DNA of 64,000 bases from Heliocidaris tuberculata (lineage: Eukaryota; Echinodermata; Echinoidea; Camarodonta; Echinometridae): contig CM046833.1 of the NCBI GenBank assembly GCA_025618425.1, positions 3,876,298 to 3,940,297 of the forward strand, given 5' to 3'. The notes below the pieces were generated by a model. The model did not search any database. It was not told the origin of the DNA and was given only the letters and a program-made list of their open reading frames with translations. The first letter of the stretch is position 1, and every line of letters starts with the position of its first letter. This document shows, in pieces, positions 44,269 to 55,196 of this stretch. Made by a program: the position numbers and the translations under genes.

Positions 44269-44905
44269 GATATATAATAACTTCACAAAAATATACATGA
44301 CTGCATGTATTCAGTCCTTATTTTTTATTATTTTCATTTTTAATATCACTCAAGTATAGAATCCAACACAATTTCTATGTTTAATGAACCATACGAACGG
44401 ATAATTAACAAAAGTAAGCTTTTTATCCTGGAAAGTCGACATAGCAAGAAGATAATTAGAATTTTATTTATTTTTTTTTTTTTTGATATAATTTATTTCA
44501 TCAGGGTAGCCCATTCAACAAAAATTGATCTTCCATGGGGCCCTGATATTGAAGTACTTTAAGCCATTTACATTTACGTGGCTTAGTTATGTATACCAAT
44601 ACCATGCTATAAAGAGGTCATCTTTCTTTTAATGTACATGTATAAACATTTAGTGTGATTCATTTGCAGCTTACTTAGCAGCACTGGAAATTAAAAACGA
44701 CGATAAATACACTATGATATACTGTAATTACAAAGGGGAAAAATAATTTTAGAGTTCGTTTGGAATCGGTTTGTCGATCTGACTGAGGTATGCCAGCCAG
44801 TGATATAAAGCTGTTCTTCGATAAATGAAAATTGATAAGTCAGTGAATTTCTTTTCTGTTTAACTTTCAAACTATAATGCGTGGACAAATGTTTCAAAGG
44901 TTTTA
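44269..44905. other. AT-rich intergenic DNA; nothing recognised
   Basis: Poly-T near 44470-44482; no exon or repeat supported. Confidence 0.45.
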
Positions 44906-45141
44906 TACACTGCAAAAACCAGGGTGTTAATTCAACGCCATGTCGGTATCTATATTGGTCTACGTACACCAGATACGTGTTAAAACAACACCAGTTTCGA
45001 ATCAACTGGAGTTGTTTTAACACTAACTGGAGTTGTTCTAACAATTACCTGGTGTAGTCCAATATCAAACGTGTGTTGTTTTAACACTTTTCTGGTGTAG
45101 CCCAATATTGATACCGACAGATCATGTTGAATTAACACCCA
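44906..45141. mobile_element. Fold-back element ACACTGCAAAAACC, copy 2 (uninterrupted)
   Basis: Starts TACACTGCAAAAACCAGGGT and contains paired GTGTTAAAACAACACC, GTTTCGAATCAACTGGAGTT and TGTTTTAACAC units. The right end is TTGAATTAACACCC. It supplies the empty-site reference for the nested insertions in 5440-6089. Confidence 0.7.
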
Positions 45142-45204
45142 AGTCAGGCCGCCAAACCGTCACTAAGCAGACCGATAATCAACTCTTGGCCATGTTGTTC
45201 CGTC

Positions 45205-45417
45205 CTGGGGCGGATCCAGGATTTTCTAAAAGGGGGTGCTCAAATCTCAGAAAATTTTCTGACAAGTAACTAGAAATAGAAAAAGAAGAAGAAAAAAAAA
45301 GGTCATCGCACATTTTGTGGGTCTCTTTGTCCTAAAAAAAATGTCTTATCAGTTCTAAAAGGAGGGGGCACAACAAAAGGGGCACGGGCCAGAAGTACCC
45401 CCCCCCCGAATCCGCCA
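45205..45417. mobile_element. hAT-type element relic, GGATCC family
   Basis: Left TGGGGCGGATCCAGGATTTT, right CCCCCGAATCCGCC. The interior has CAGAAAATTTTCTGACAAGT, the inverse of the family's TTGTCAGA module. Edges uncertain. Confidence 0.55.
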
Positions 45418-45433
45418 AAGGGTCGGTCTATTG

Positions 45434-45605
45434 CAGTGGCGGATCCAGGGGGCCCGGGGGGACTGGGAACCCTCCCCTGGGACCAAAAAAGGGCCCCAAA
45501 AATGCTGAGGACCTTTTTTTTTTCTTCTTTTTCTTTCTTTTTTTTTTTTTTTTTTGCTTGTCAGAGATTTTTTTAGTTAAAAAGGGGCCCAAAAATGTTG
45601 TAAGA

Positions 45606-45639
<34 letters not shown>

Positions 45640-45699
45640 TGTCAGAAAATTTTGTGAATATTGAGCCCCCTCCCTCAAGAAATCCTGGATCCGCCACTG
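45434..45699. mobile_element. hAT-type element with perfect 8-bp target duplication
   Basis: Ends CAGTGGCGGATCCAGG and CCTGGATCCGCCACTG, with GTCTATTG at 45426-45433 and again at 45700-45707. 266 bp; it contains poly-T runs and two TTTGCTTGTCAGA modules. This copy and 12276-13069 establish the family's superfamily. Confidence 0.9.
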
Positions 45700-45773
45700 G
45701 TCTATTGTTGGCCTCATCTTACCGATGTGACCTGGCCTACTGTTTCTGGAGATAAAAAAAAAAAATCTCTATT

Positions 45774-45965
45774 TAACACGATAAAAACTACTTTCGAAAA
45801 ATAAACTCAAGGGCAATTTCAAAGGCCTATTGTACTGCCCATAGAAATCAGGTTCGGATTACGTAATACGCCATTGTAATGTTCGCACATTTCTAAAGGT
45901 GATAGACAGGGCTATTGAAATTGCCTTGAGTTGATTTTTCGAAAATAGTTTTTATCGGTGTTATT
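45774..45965. mobile_element. Inverted-repeat MITE, AACACGATAAAAACTA ends
   Basis: Arms of about 50 bp: left AACACGATAAAAACTACTTT then CGAAAAATAAACTCAAGGGC; right the inverse. A diverged relative (GGCAATTTCAAAAGCC ... TCGAGTTGATTTCTAGAAAG) is at about 62090-62250. It lies just downstream of the secreted-peptide stop, probably in its 3' UTR. Confidence 0.75.
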
Positions 45966-45993
45966 TCTAAAGGATTTAATGAAAGGATTTTTG

Positions 45994-46076
45994 TCAGCAT
46001 TTGAAGTAATCAGGACTGTTCTTGTTGAGTTGAGTATCACATAGACACCGCTTCCCTCGCACTGCATCAAAACAAG
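45994..46076 (-). CDS. Candidate secreted cysteine-rich peptide, exon 2 (mature region)
   Basis: On the minus strand a strong acceptor TTAATTTCTGTTTCAG ends at 46077. The 83 coding bases after it, joined in phase to the first exon's terminal G, give ACFDAVRGKRCLCDTQ and then a short tail ending in YFKC before TGA (45994-45996). Four cysteines (residues 56, 65, 67, 81) are spaced C-x8-C-x-C-x13-C. GKR at 62-64 resembles an amidation/convertase site, although here it precedes a cysteine directly. The other two frames of this segment give no such pattern. No family is recognised. It could equally be a small extracellular domain or a fortuitous join. Confidence 0.5.
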
Positions 46077-46892
46077 CTGAAACAGAAATTAAGAAATAAA
46101 CAAAATCATGACACTTACAAAATCTTAATAAGCTCAAAAGAATATTTTTAGTAGTGATCATAAAGACACTGTGATTTGCACAATAAGAGGCCTATATCGT
46201 GCATTATTGATTAAAAAAACCCTAGACAACACCCTTTCCTTTATAAGAAATTCACTGAAATATGATTAACTTATAAAAATATAATAGGCCCCCTACTGTA
46301 AACGAGTCTATCATTCTCCAGATGAAGGGGGGGGGGGAAATCTCGATCCTAAGAAAAATACTGTTCTGACAGCAGCCAAGAGGTGGCGCTCTTTAAATTA
46401 AAGAAGCGGTTAAATTATATTCGACACGGGAAGGGAAAATAATTTTCTGTTTGTTTCAATACTAAAACTAAATTCTTATATGCTCCATGTTTACTGTAGA
46501 CCTGCAAGGCCCTTGTGGAAAGCAGATTTGGAAATGATAAATGCTAACCTGTGTAAGATTAACCACAAACAAACAATCAAAGAAAGAAAGAAATAGACGG
46601 ACAGCCATGCAGAATAAACAGACAATTATTATAGAACACATGCTCCGGCGACAATTTGCGAGGGTCAATTTCGTGAACTATATCCGAATTCTAAATTTCT
46701 AAACCCTTGGCCAAACACTGTACCTTGCCCTAACCCTAAACCTAAACCTAAACCTAAACCTAACCTAAAAACCCTATAAAAACCCTCACCCTAACCCTAT
46801 AATTTTGACGAAAGCCCGGAGTAATTGTCGCCGGGGCATTATATCGGAGCACCGAAAAGATAGACGTTCAGCTATAGGACAAGTGCATATAC
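46077..46892 (-). other. Intron of the candidate secreted-peptide gene
   Basis: 816 bp between donor AAG|GTATATGC (46892 downward) and acceptor TTTCTGTTTCAG (46077). It contains the telomere-core element at 46640-46839 and a poly-G near 46328. Confidence 0.5.
46640..46839. mobile_element. Inverted-end element with telomere-like core (copy 4, best preserved)
   Basis: Left ATGCTCCGGCGACAATTTGC, right inverse of ATGCCCCGGCGACAATTACT. The core is (CCTAAA)n and CCCTAACCC on the plus strand, i.e. TTTAGG/TTAGGG. 200 bp. It gives the clearest ends for the family. Confidence 0.75.
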
Positions 46893-47055
46893 CTTGATAT
46901 GTCGGGTGTTTCTTCTGATAAGGCTTAGCTATCTTTGCCTTCATCGCTCCATGTCCGGGATCGGTTACATGCGATGACGTCGTCGTCCTAATCGAGGTCA
47001 TGACGTACACGATGACGACAAGGCTGACGATCACCCGAGGGGTTGAGTAGAACAT
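46893..47055 (-). CDS. Candidate secreted cysteine-rich peptide, exon 1 (signal peptide and pro-region)
   Basis: Starts at the ATG complementary to 47053-47055. Residues 1-7 are polar with one Arg, residues 8-19 form a hydrophobic core (VIVSLVVIVYVM), and a Thr/Ser-rich stretch with small residues suits signal-peptide cleavage around residues 21-28. The pro-region is basic (KAKIAKPYQKKHP) with a dibasic KK at 48-49. Codons are GC-rich (GTC, ATC, ACG) against an AT-rich background, a sign of real coding. The donor AAG|GTATATGC ends the exon in phase 1. An acceptor-like tract at 47119 (TTTTTCTGCCCTTCGTTTAAAG on the coding strand, 20+ bases of mostly pyrimidine) suggests a non-coding exon further upstream. 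Predicted product 81 residues. Confidence 0.5.
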
Positions 47056-47118
47056 GATGCCCAGGGCCGTCGTGGATGATGATGTTGCGATTGACAGGAC
47101 TGGCGCGGATCCCGAATT

Positions 47119-48233
47119 CTTTAAACGAAGGGCAGAAAAATCAATAAACCGTTGTCAAGAAGAGAACAAACAGTTAGCACAACTTTACCTGCCCTTTTCC
47201 TGGTCTGACATTACTTGAAAGGGGCCCTAGAAAGCAATTACTGGGTATATTTCTTTGAGATCTATACTTAGGATATATGCCAGATGTAGGTTTTGAAAGT
47301 TTTAAAAGGGACAAGAGCCCCTCATATCCTCATACCCAGCCCTGGATCTACCATAGTGCATGGCGATTGGGAGCAATGTAAATGATACAGAGTTGCCACC
47401 CCCCCCCCCCCCTTGACCTGGGCCCCGTTTCATAAAACTTTTTATCAATACCAAGTTACGATAATTGTTATAAGCTTCTGAAATCCTTGAATCTGATTGG
47501 CTGAGAGCGCATTTGTCACGGAATGAGGCAGCTGTTATTGATAACAAGTTTTATGAAACGGGGCCCTGGTTAAAGTTAATCAACAATCAACAACTGTTGG
47601 GAAAGGGGAAAGAGAAGAAATGGTTAGGGGTGGGCGCTCTGACATTTCCTTAATTAGCTGTACTATTTACGAAAATTTAAAGGAGGATTTACAAGAGGAT
47701 AAGTAAAAGGAACAGAACGAAACAGAATCCCAATTTTCATTCGTTGTTCAAAGAAAACAAAATAGTGACAACAACAAAAAAGTTAGAAAAAATCTTGATA
47801 GTGCCCCTTTGCTCTAAAATTGAAATGGCACTCCTTTTTTTTTTCAACTTCAGATATGTCAGATTTGAGTTTTAAAAAAGAGCACTGACAAACCTTGATC
47901 CGCCTGAGATATTGCTCATTTCTAGCCCGTTTCTTTAACTGTGCCAATATCAAGATAAACCCCCCCCCCCCAAACTATACATGGAATAAGGACTAACGAC
48001 CCCTTTTGTGAGGCGGGGGACATGTCAGGGGACTGTCTGCATCTTTGTAATGTTACGTTAGAGATTAATAAATCTATATTTCAGCCATGTGCGTTATCAC
48101 AATCTCTACATTTTATGCTGTTTTTGTGTTTTTTTAAATTAGATTTATTCTCTTCGCAGATGGTTCGTTTGGAAAACATTCGTCTTTGTGATTTATATAC
48201 TGCGTACTCTAGTATCGGGATATTTTTTTTTTT
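47119..48233. other. Intergenic DNA with one GGGCCC fold-back
   Basis: Apart from the fold-back at 47419-47566 and poly-C runs near 47399-47412 and 47960-47970, nothing is recognised. The upstream region of the minus-strand peptide gene would lie here; no TATA box or initiator was convincing. Confidence 0.45.
47419..47566. mobile_element. GGGCCC fold-back MITE, TTATCAATAACTG type (inverse copy)
   Basis: Left GGGCCCCGTTTCATAAAAC, right the inverse GTTTTATGAAACGGGGCCC. The centre has GATTGGCTGAGAGCGC (inverse CCAAT). Same family as 44121-44268. Confidence 0.8.
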
Positions 48234-48237
48234 TTAA

Positions 48238-48645
48238 CCCTTTCAAGACAATTGACCACATTTTGTGGTTTGGCTCAATAACTTTTGATCCAGAGCTCTC
48301 AAAAATATACCAGATGCCAGAGTAGAAAGAGCAAAATTTTCTGCACACACTATGTCCATTTTTATTGCATGACCATATTGCATTTGATGCCAGGAATTTT
48401 AAAAACAAGAATAAGCTTTGAGATCCTTAAATTGGCAACACATTGAGAGGTTTAAAATCATTGTTTTTCATCAAAATTGGCAATTTCTTTCAACTATTCC
48501 ATACATTTCTAACCATGTATATTGTTTTCAAAGACATTACACCTTATTTGAACCATGTAGCACTAAAAGAAAAATATTATTGTTGCCAATTTGAAGAACA
48601 AAATGTGATCAATTTAGCCCTTAAATAATTCCTGTCCTGAAAGGG
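48238..48645. mobile_element. piggyBac-like non-autonomous element
   Basis: TTAA (48234-48237) precedes CCCTTTCAAGACAATTGACC. The right end is TCCTGAAAGGG followed by TTCA, one change from TTAA. CACATTTTG near the left is mirrored by CAAAATGTG near the right. CCCTTT ends with TTAA targets are typical of piggyBac. 408 bp, no transposase. Confidence 0.6.
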
Positions 48646-50197
48646 TTCACTTGGGACACCAGACTCTTCGTTGTCTAGATTTGTTTTCTTTTGTTTTCTT
48701 ATTTTTGAATGGATTCTCTAGACCTGATAGAGAAGCAGTCTGGAGAAGAAGATCATTGACGAGAAAGAAAAACGAAATAAATCACTTCGAAAAGTAAAAT
48801 ATCAACGTGAACGTGATGAATAGCATAAAATTACCCATATACAAATAAAAACTGGTTACCAGAAAGTCGCTTTTGATGAAAAAATAATAACAAGAGAATT
48901 ACACTACCATAGAGGAATATATAACAATAAAAGGTCAAAATGAATGCAGCTGAACTTTGTAAAAAAAAAATATATATATATACAGCACAAATACTGAAAA
49001 TTTGAAGTTAAAAAATTAACAATTCCAAGTTCAAGTAATTTTTAAGTATAGGAAATGTGTTGATAATGTTAAATAACATTTTTAATAGCAACGACGAAAT
49101 ATGTGAAAAGTTGCAAAATTAACACTGAAAAGCACTAAAAGGGCAAATTCTATCATTCAGAAATATATGAAATTTAAAAAAAAAAAAAACTATTTTATGT
49201 TATACTAAATTTACCGAAACAGATGCACGAGGCATTGTAATCGTTTGAAATAATAACAGCACAGAACTACATACACCCTTCTCTCTCTCTCTCTATCTCC
49301 CTCTATCTATCTCTCTGTCAAATAATGTCTGACAACTTGCACTTTCTCCTGATTTAAGCATACTATTTTTCTTTCAGATTGAGGTACATTACCGCGTTCC
49401 GAATCATTGCATCTATTCCTTCATGAAATAACAAAACTCTGATAGACCAGGAGCCTGTCCCGAAATAGTCTCCCCATTTTACATATGAGATTTGACCACT
49501 TAAAGTTACTTAGACCATTCACGAAAAGCTTGTCAGCTCTAACCAAGGAGTTATCACAGAACTCCTTGCTCAAACAAAGCCGCCGAATTTGGCCCCCAGA
49601 GTCCCCCCCCCCCCCCCCCAAAAAAAAAAATGGCCCCAAATTCGGGTCGATTTCACCCCATCTAGCGTATGCGCCAAACTTTGTCAGAAGGAAGGTGTAT
49701 GACTTTACATTACCAAATCACAAAAACTGACAAAATTTTTCGTCGGATGATGGCTTGTCAGACCGCCCCTAAAAATTGGGGAAAGTTTTTCCCCTTAAGG
49801 CCCATGGACCAAATTTTGTCAGAAGGAAGAGGTATAATAGGCATAATACAAAGCTTGTAAGGTATTTTTGTAACACATGAATGGTAGATTTCAATACGGC
49901 AGCCACATAGCCCAGATACTTAACAAGCTCCTCTATTATGTCTTGTCAAACAGGTGCACATGCACAATGGGTGTGTTTACATAATCCTTACAATATCATT
50001 TGACTATATACTTTTGAGAAACAATACAATTTTCACAATTGAATAAATAATTAGACACCAAAATTGCACCGCAAGAAAGTTAAATACTCAAGATTGTACT
50101 TTGTAATTTTGACCTGGATTGAATAACACACATTGGAGTTATTAAGGTTATAATGCAAAAAAGACTGTCCACGATTTTGTTCGTTCCTGTTTGTGTT
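48646..50197. other. Intergenic DNA; no gene seen
   Basis: AT-rich with (TA)n near 48970-48982, a CT tract at about 49279-49317, a poly-C/poly-A run at 49602-49630 and a GGCCCC-flavoured stretch resembling 11330-11500. No exon supported. Confidence 0.45.
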
Positions 50198-50898
50198 TTT
50201 AAAGAAGAATGAAGCCCTGGGGAAATATCCATTTTAATGAAAAGAGGGGATAGAAATGCAATTTTTAAAAAAGTTCCATCAAAATCGGTTACGAAATGAA
50301 AAAGTTATGAATGTTTGAAAAGTCTCAATTACTTTCTATGGCTATCCTCAAATTGGTAATGTTGCTTCAAAATGGCAGGTTTAGTAGTACAACTCTCAAT
50401 ATGTTTTGTACACAAAATTTCATATTTTCTCCATTATCTCTAAAGATGCTGCTTGTCCTTTTGTGAACTCAACATATGTTGTGTCAAATAGGCCTACATT
50501 TTCCCATGATATATCTTGAACTAAGAAGGAGACAAGCTGCACCTTGAGAGATTTTTTTGATTTGATTTTGATTTGAATTTATTTTTTCTACTCTTGTTCT
50601 TCTTTAACAATTTACAATAAATCATACATGACAATCAATAGTGTGAACAAAAGTATGATGGGGAAAATGGGAAATTTTGTGTACAAAACATAGGGAGAGT
50701 TGTACTACTAAACCTGTCACTTTGAAGCAACATTGCCAGTTCGAGGATCGCCATAGAAAGTAAATTGAGTCACTTTTAATACTTTCATAACTTTCTCATT
50801 ACGTAACCGATTTTGATGGAACTTTTTATAAATTACTTCTCTCTATCCTCTCTTTGTATTAAAATTGATTTTTCTCCAGATTTCATTCTCCTTTAATG
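50198..50898. mobile_element. 700-bp fold-back element with long inverted arms
   Basis: Left TTTAAAGAAGAATGAAGCCC ... AGTTCCATCAAAATCGGTTA ... TTTCTATGGCTATCCTC ... TTTAGTAGTACAACTCTC is mirrored by the right half in inverse order. Arms are about 240 bp. The centre includes a (GATTT)-type retroposon tail near 50560-50590, probably a nested insertion. Confidence 0.8.
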
Positions 50899-50940
50899 TT
50901 AAATTAAGTCCTCAATCGATGTGTGTTTGAGTGGGACGAT

Positions 50941-51263
50941 CATTTGATTTGATTTGATTTGATTTGATTTATTGACTGTTTCAATCATTCATATTAACAT
51001 AATACTGCAGTGCATAACATAAAATGAATACAATAACAATAATATATCACAGTGATGTTTTTCCATACATAGGGGCACATAATCAAATAGCAATAAGTAA
51101 AAAATATGATGCACAGATATTGACCTATTAAGTGATATTGAAAACAGTTGGACATATTTAAAAGCAAAGCTTGTATATTTTATGTCCAGAAACTTATATA
51201 ACTTAATCACGAATGGGTCGTTCTGTAATATTAAATTAAATTCATAAAGCATCGTTACGACAA
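50941..51263. repeat. Retroposon 3' end with (GATTT)n and flank
   Basis: (GATTT)n at about 50943-50970 followed by TATTGACTGTTTCAATCATT. Similar (GATTT)n ends at 50560 and 54950 suggest 3' tails of a LINE/SINE family in either orientation. No coding part is preserved. Confidence 0.55.
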
Positions 51264-52134
51264 GCGAATTGTTGATGAGAAAGAATTGATAAGTGATTGT
51301 TGATGAGAAAGAATTGATAAGTGATTGTTGATGAGAAAGAATTGATAAGTGATTGTTGATGAGAAAGAATTGATAAGTGATTGTTGATGAGAAAGAATTG
51401 ATAAGTGATTGTTGATGAGAAAGAATTGATAAGTGATTGTTGATGAGAAAGAATTGATAAGTGATTGTTGATGAGAAAGAATTGATAAGTGATTGTTGAT
51501 GAGAAAGAATTGATAAGTGATTGTTGATGAGAAAGAATTGATAAGTGATTGTTGATGAGAAAGAATTGATAAGTGATTGTTGATGAGAAAGAATTGATAA
51601 GTGATTGTTGATGAGAAAGAATTGATAAGTGATTGTTGATGAGAAAGAATTGATAAGTGATTGTTGATGAGAAAGAATTGATAAGTGATTGTTGATGAGA
51701 AAGAATTGATAAGTGATTGTTGATGAGAATGAATGGATAAGTGATTGTTGATGAGAAAGAATTGATAAGTGATTGTTGATGAGAAAGAATTGATAAGTGA
51801 TTGTTGATGAGAAAGAATTGATAAGTGATTGTTGATGAGAAAGAATTGATAAGTGATTGTTGATGAGAAAGAATGGATAAGTGATTGTTGATGAGAAAGA
51901 ATGGATAAGTGATTGTTGATGAGAAAGAATTGATAAGTAATTGTTGATGAGAAAGAATTGATAAGTGATTGTTGATGAGAAAGAATTGATAAGTGATTGT
52001 TGATGAGAAAGAATTGATAAGTGATTGTTGATGAGAAAGAATTGATAAGTGATTGTTGATGAGAAAGAATTGATAAGTGATTGTTGATGAGAAAGAATTG
52101 ATAAGTGATTGTTGATGAGAAAGAATTGATAAGT
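51264..52134. repeat. Minisatellite: about 31 copies of a 28-bp unit
   Basis: The unit is GTGATTGTTGATGAGAAAGA followed by ATTGATAA, extremely homogeneous; only a few units vary (ATGGATAA in three, GTAATTG in one, GAATGAATGG in one). Because 28 is not a multiple of 3 and the minus-strand unit has no stop, the array is open in the minus direction over hundreds of codons. The resulting repetitive frame (50989-52176) is a consequence of the repeat and is not called as a gene. Homogeneity implies recent expansion. Confidence 0.95.
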
Positions 52135-52612
52135 GATCATAATTGATGATAGAGTAGGGCAAGTGCACCGCTCCATTCCCTCAAAAGAAACAAAAAAAGA
52201 AATAACACAATCTTAAGTGTTAAGATTTCGACATCCCCCCCACCCCAACTAGGATTCCACCCCCCCCCCCTCTCTCTCTCTGCCATCAATTCCTGTATGT
52301 GTGCCAAAGGCATTATTTTGAATTAGAAATTAGCACATAGAAGAATTAAGAATTCTATATTTACATATTTCTTCAAAAGTGGAACAATTAAAAGTATAAA
52401 TCATTAATACCTTATTTTTGCAAGAGGAATATAAAATTAATGAACGCGGTTCAAGTAGGTTCTTATGGATTCACTTCCTATAAACATGGATAGTGAGAGG
52501 GAGAGAGAGAGAGGGGGGGGGAGGAGGGAGAGAGAGGGGGGAGGGAAAGAGGGAGAGAACAAGAGAAAAGGAGATTTCTGTAGAGAGAGAGAGAGAGAGA
52601 GAGAGGGGAGAG

Positions 52613-52643
<31 letters not shown>

Positions 52644-54949
52644 AAGTAGAGGTGCCGGTAGGCAGATAAGTAGATTATGGAAAATAATGTTTAAAATGCC
52701 ATGGGCAGCTATCTTTTTTTTTTTTTTTCCTTCTTTTTCTTTTTCTAAAGAATAGACGCACCCACATGCCTCTAGCGCACCTGTGTCCTTGGTTATCTCG
52801 TTGCTATTGTGTTCAGATACGGTTGCTAAGGAGGTCAGGATGCGATCTTTGCACCAAGCATAATAATGTTCTCGTGTGATACAGTTATATGATCTATTCA
52901 TATGATCTCTTCATTCTAAAATCATATCGATAATGTCTGCAAAATGTTACAATCTTTCAAATGTTACAATTCTTCAAATTTATACGATTTATAAAGGATA
53001 CAATGGATTGTTAACCCTACGACGAACTTTTGAAAGAAGTGATTATTGGTTTAGAGAGAAACGTGCAAACAATTACAATCTCCCAATCTCGAAAAAAAAA
53101 TTAACCGATTTTTCAGCTAAGTAAGAAAATTATTGCATGATAAAAAAATCACCCCGCCGGTTATTGTAGATCCCAAAAGGCATTAAAATATCATGACAGT
53201 TTATTAGTTTATCTGTGTCAGTCTGTTTTTTTTTTTTTTTTGTTTTTTTTTTTTTTTTTTGGGGGGGGGGGGTTTGGTTGTTGTTTTGTTTTTGTTTTTG
53301 TTTTTGTTTTTGTTTTTTTTTTTGTTTTTGTTTCTGTTTTTGTTTTTGTTTTTGTTTCTGTTTTTGTTTTTGTTTTTGTTTTTGTTTACTTGTTTGCTTG
53401 CTTGTGAGTTTCAGCCTTGTGCACCCCCTACCCGGAAGCAATTGTAAATCCTCAAAGCACCTGAAATGTGATATCTTTCATTTGTTTGACTTGTCCCCCC
53501 CCCCCCCCCCCCCCCCCTCCGAGAACCCTGGTTCGGCCATTGTCACAGGTGCTTGCTTATCATATACTAGGCTTCTTTTTTTCTTTTTTAAAGACCAACT
53601 TTATACATGTATATACAGACCAAATGCCATTGAAGAATGCATATATATCGTCAAGTTTCCTTTGCATGGTTTTTTTTTTCAGATTATAAGGACCACCTAC
53701 CATCTGACCAGTCTATTCTAATACTTTATATTGTGGGTATAATAACTGAAAATACGTGGTAAATCATATAGAGGATAGTCCATTTCAATGGCATTTACAT
53801 ATCCCACTGTTCTGCCGTGGGGTCCTATATGATAGAAAATTAGAGTGTTCAAGGCCTCATACTGATATAGTTTTTTTTCCAAAAAAATAATGATTTTATA
53901 TTTCTATTTTACTTTTTATTCATTTCTTGGGGAGAACTGAAGTTTCTAGAGAAAAATATATGTTGAGTTCATTATTAGCTCTGGGCTATTAGAATCCATG
54001 TCATTTCTATTTCTGTTTTCGGTAATACTTTTAAGAGCAGTTATTCAGTTTTATTTCGATTGTCATTTTTTACGTGAACATGATGAAGGAAAACGGGATA
54101 TTCAAATCTTACCACAACGAGTAGACCTTTTTAAAGTTTAAGGCAAGCTACATAACTAGATTTTTTGTTTAATTTCACGGGATTATATATAAAAAAAAAA
54201 TACACGTGTTTTTAATGCTTCATTAACTCTCCAAGCGATTTCGATCTCGGCGCGTTCTGTAATTCTTTTTGTTCCCCCACATGCCCCAGTTGATATTAAT
54301 ATACTTGTATAATCATGTACATCTCGGTAACGATTTTAGAGACGTTAATTCATTTTTGTAAGTCCGGATTACCATTAATATTTGATCATGTTTATGAGAA
54401 GGTAATAGGGAAATTGAAATCGTACGAGTCTATGTGGAATGATACTTAAAAGGGATTTTCCCCACGGTGAGATACACGTCAAAGCATAAAACTTGTTGAC
54501 AGGAAGGGAATTAAACGAAGTGGAAAGATGATGTAAATCGTCTTTCCACCCATTTCTGTCTCTATCTCTCTCTCTCTCTGTGCTATACGTCTGTCGTCTC
54601 TTATGTTTGTCTATCTGCTCCTCTCCTTCCTTGGCGCCCCCCCCCCCTCTTCCCTCTTCCTGCTTCCCTGCCTCTCATCCTCCCCTCCCCCTCTCTCTCC
54701 CTTCCTCTCCATCTCTCCTTCCCACTCACCATATGTTAGCTCTCAATCTACCAGTTTTTTTTTTCTCTCTCTCTTTCCCACCCCTCTCCCCCTCTCCCTC
54801 TCCCTCTGTCATGGTTGTTTTGCTTCTTTTTTTTTTTTTTTTGCTTTTTGTTGTTATTCCGCTCTGATCATCTGTAACCTATTTTGAATCTTCCTTTGTA
54901 TCTGTATGGTGATGATAATCCAAAATTGTGGATTTCAGTTCAATAAATT
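52135..54949. other. Low-complexity and intergenic DNA; no gene seen
   Basis: Poly-C at 52260-52270, (GA)n and poly-G at about 52490-52640, (TTTTTG)n at 53221-53395, poly-C at 53497-53518 with a hAT-like CCTGGTTCGGCCATTG end near 53530, and CT-rich tracts at 54556-54810. No exon was convincing. Confidence 0.5.
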
Positions 54950-55143
54950 GATTTTGATTTGATTTGATTTGATTTGAAGTGTATCTATCTCTTTCTCTAT
55001 CGCCTTTCTCTTTTAATATCTCCCTCTCCAACTTCCCCTTTCTCTACCCTCTCTCTCTCTCTCTCTCTCTCCCTCTCACTCTCTCTCTCTCTATTTATCT
55101 CTCTCTCTCATCCTCTCTCTGGCTTCCCCATGTCTCTCTAACT

Positions 55144-55195
<52 letters not shown>
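54950..55195. repeat. (GATTT)n tail and CT-rich tracts
   Basis: AATAAATTGATTTTGATTTG and (GATTT)n at 54941-54976 look like a retroposon 3' end, followed by (CT)n-rich sequence to about 55195. Confidence 0.7.

Positions 55196-55196
<1 letters not shown>

Noticed and set aside
51264..52134. Regular 28-bp repeats resembling a CRISPR array
   Set aside because: There are no spacers: units are head to tail. The window is eukaryotic, with introns and SINEs.
50989..52176. Minus-strand open frame of 395 codons
   Set aside because: It is the translation of the 28-bp minisatellite plus AT-rich flank. The protein is one 28-residue period repeated, and openness follows from the unit lacking a stop in any minus frame.
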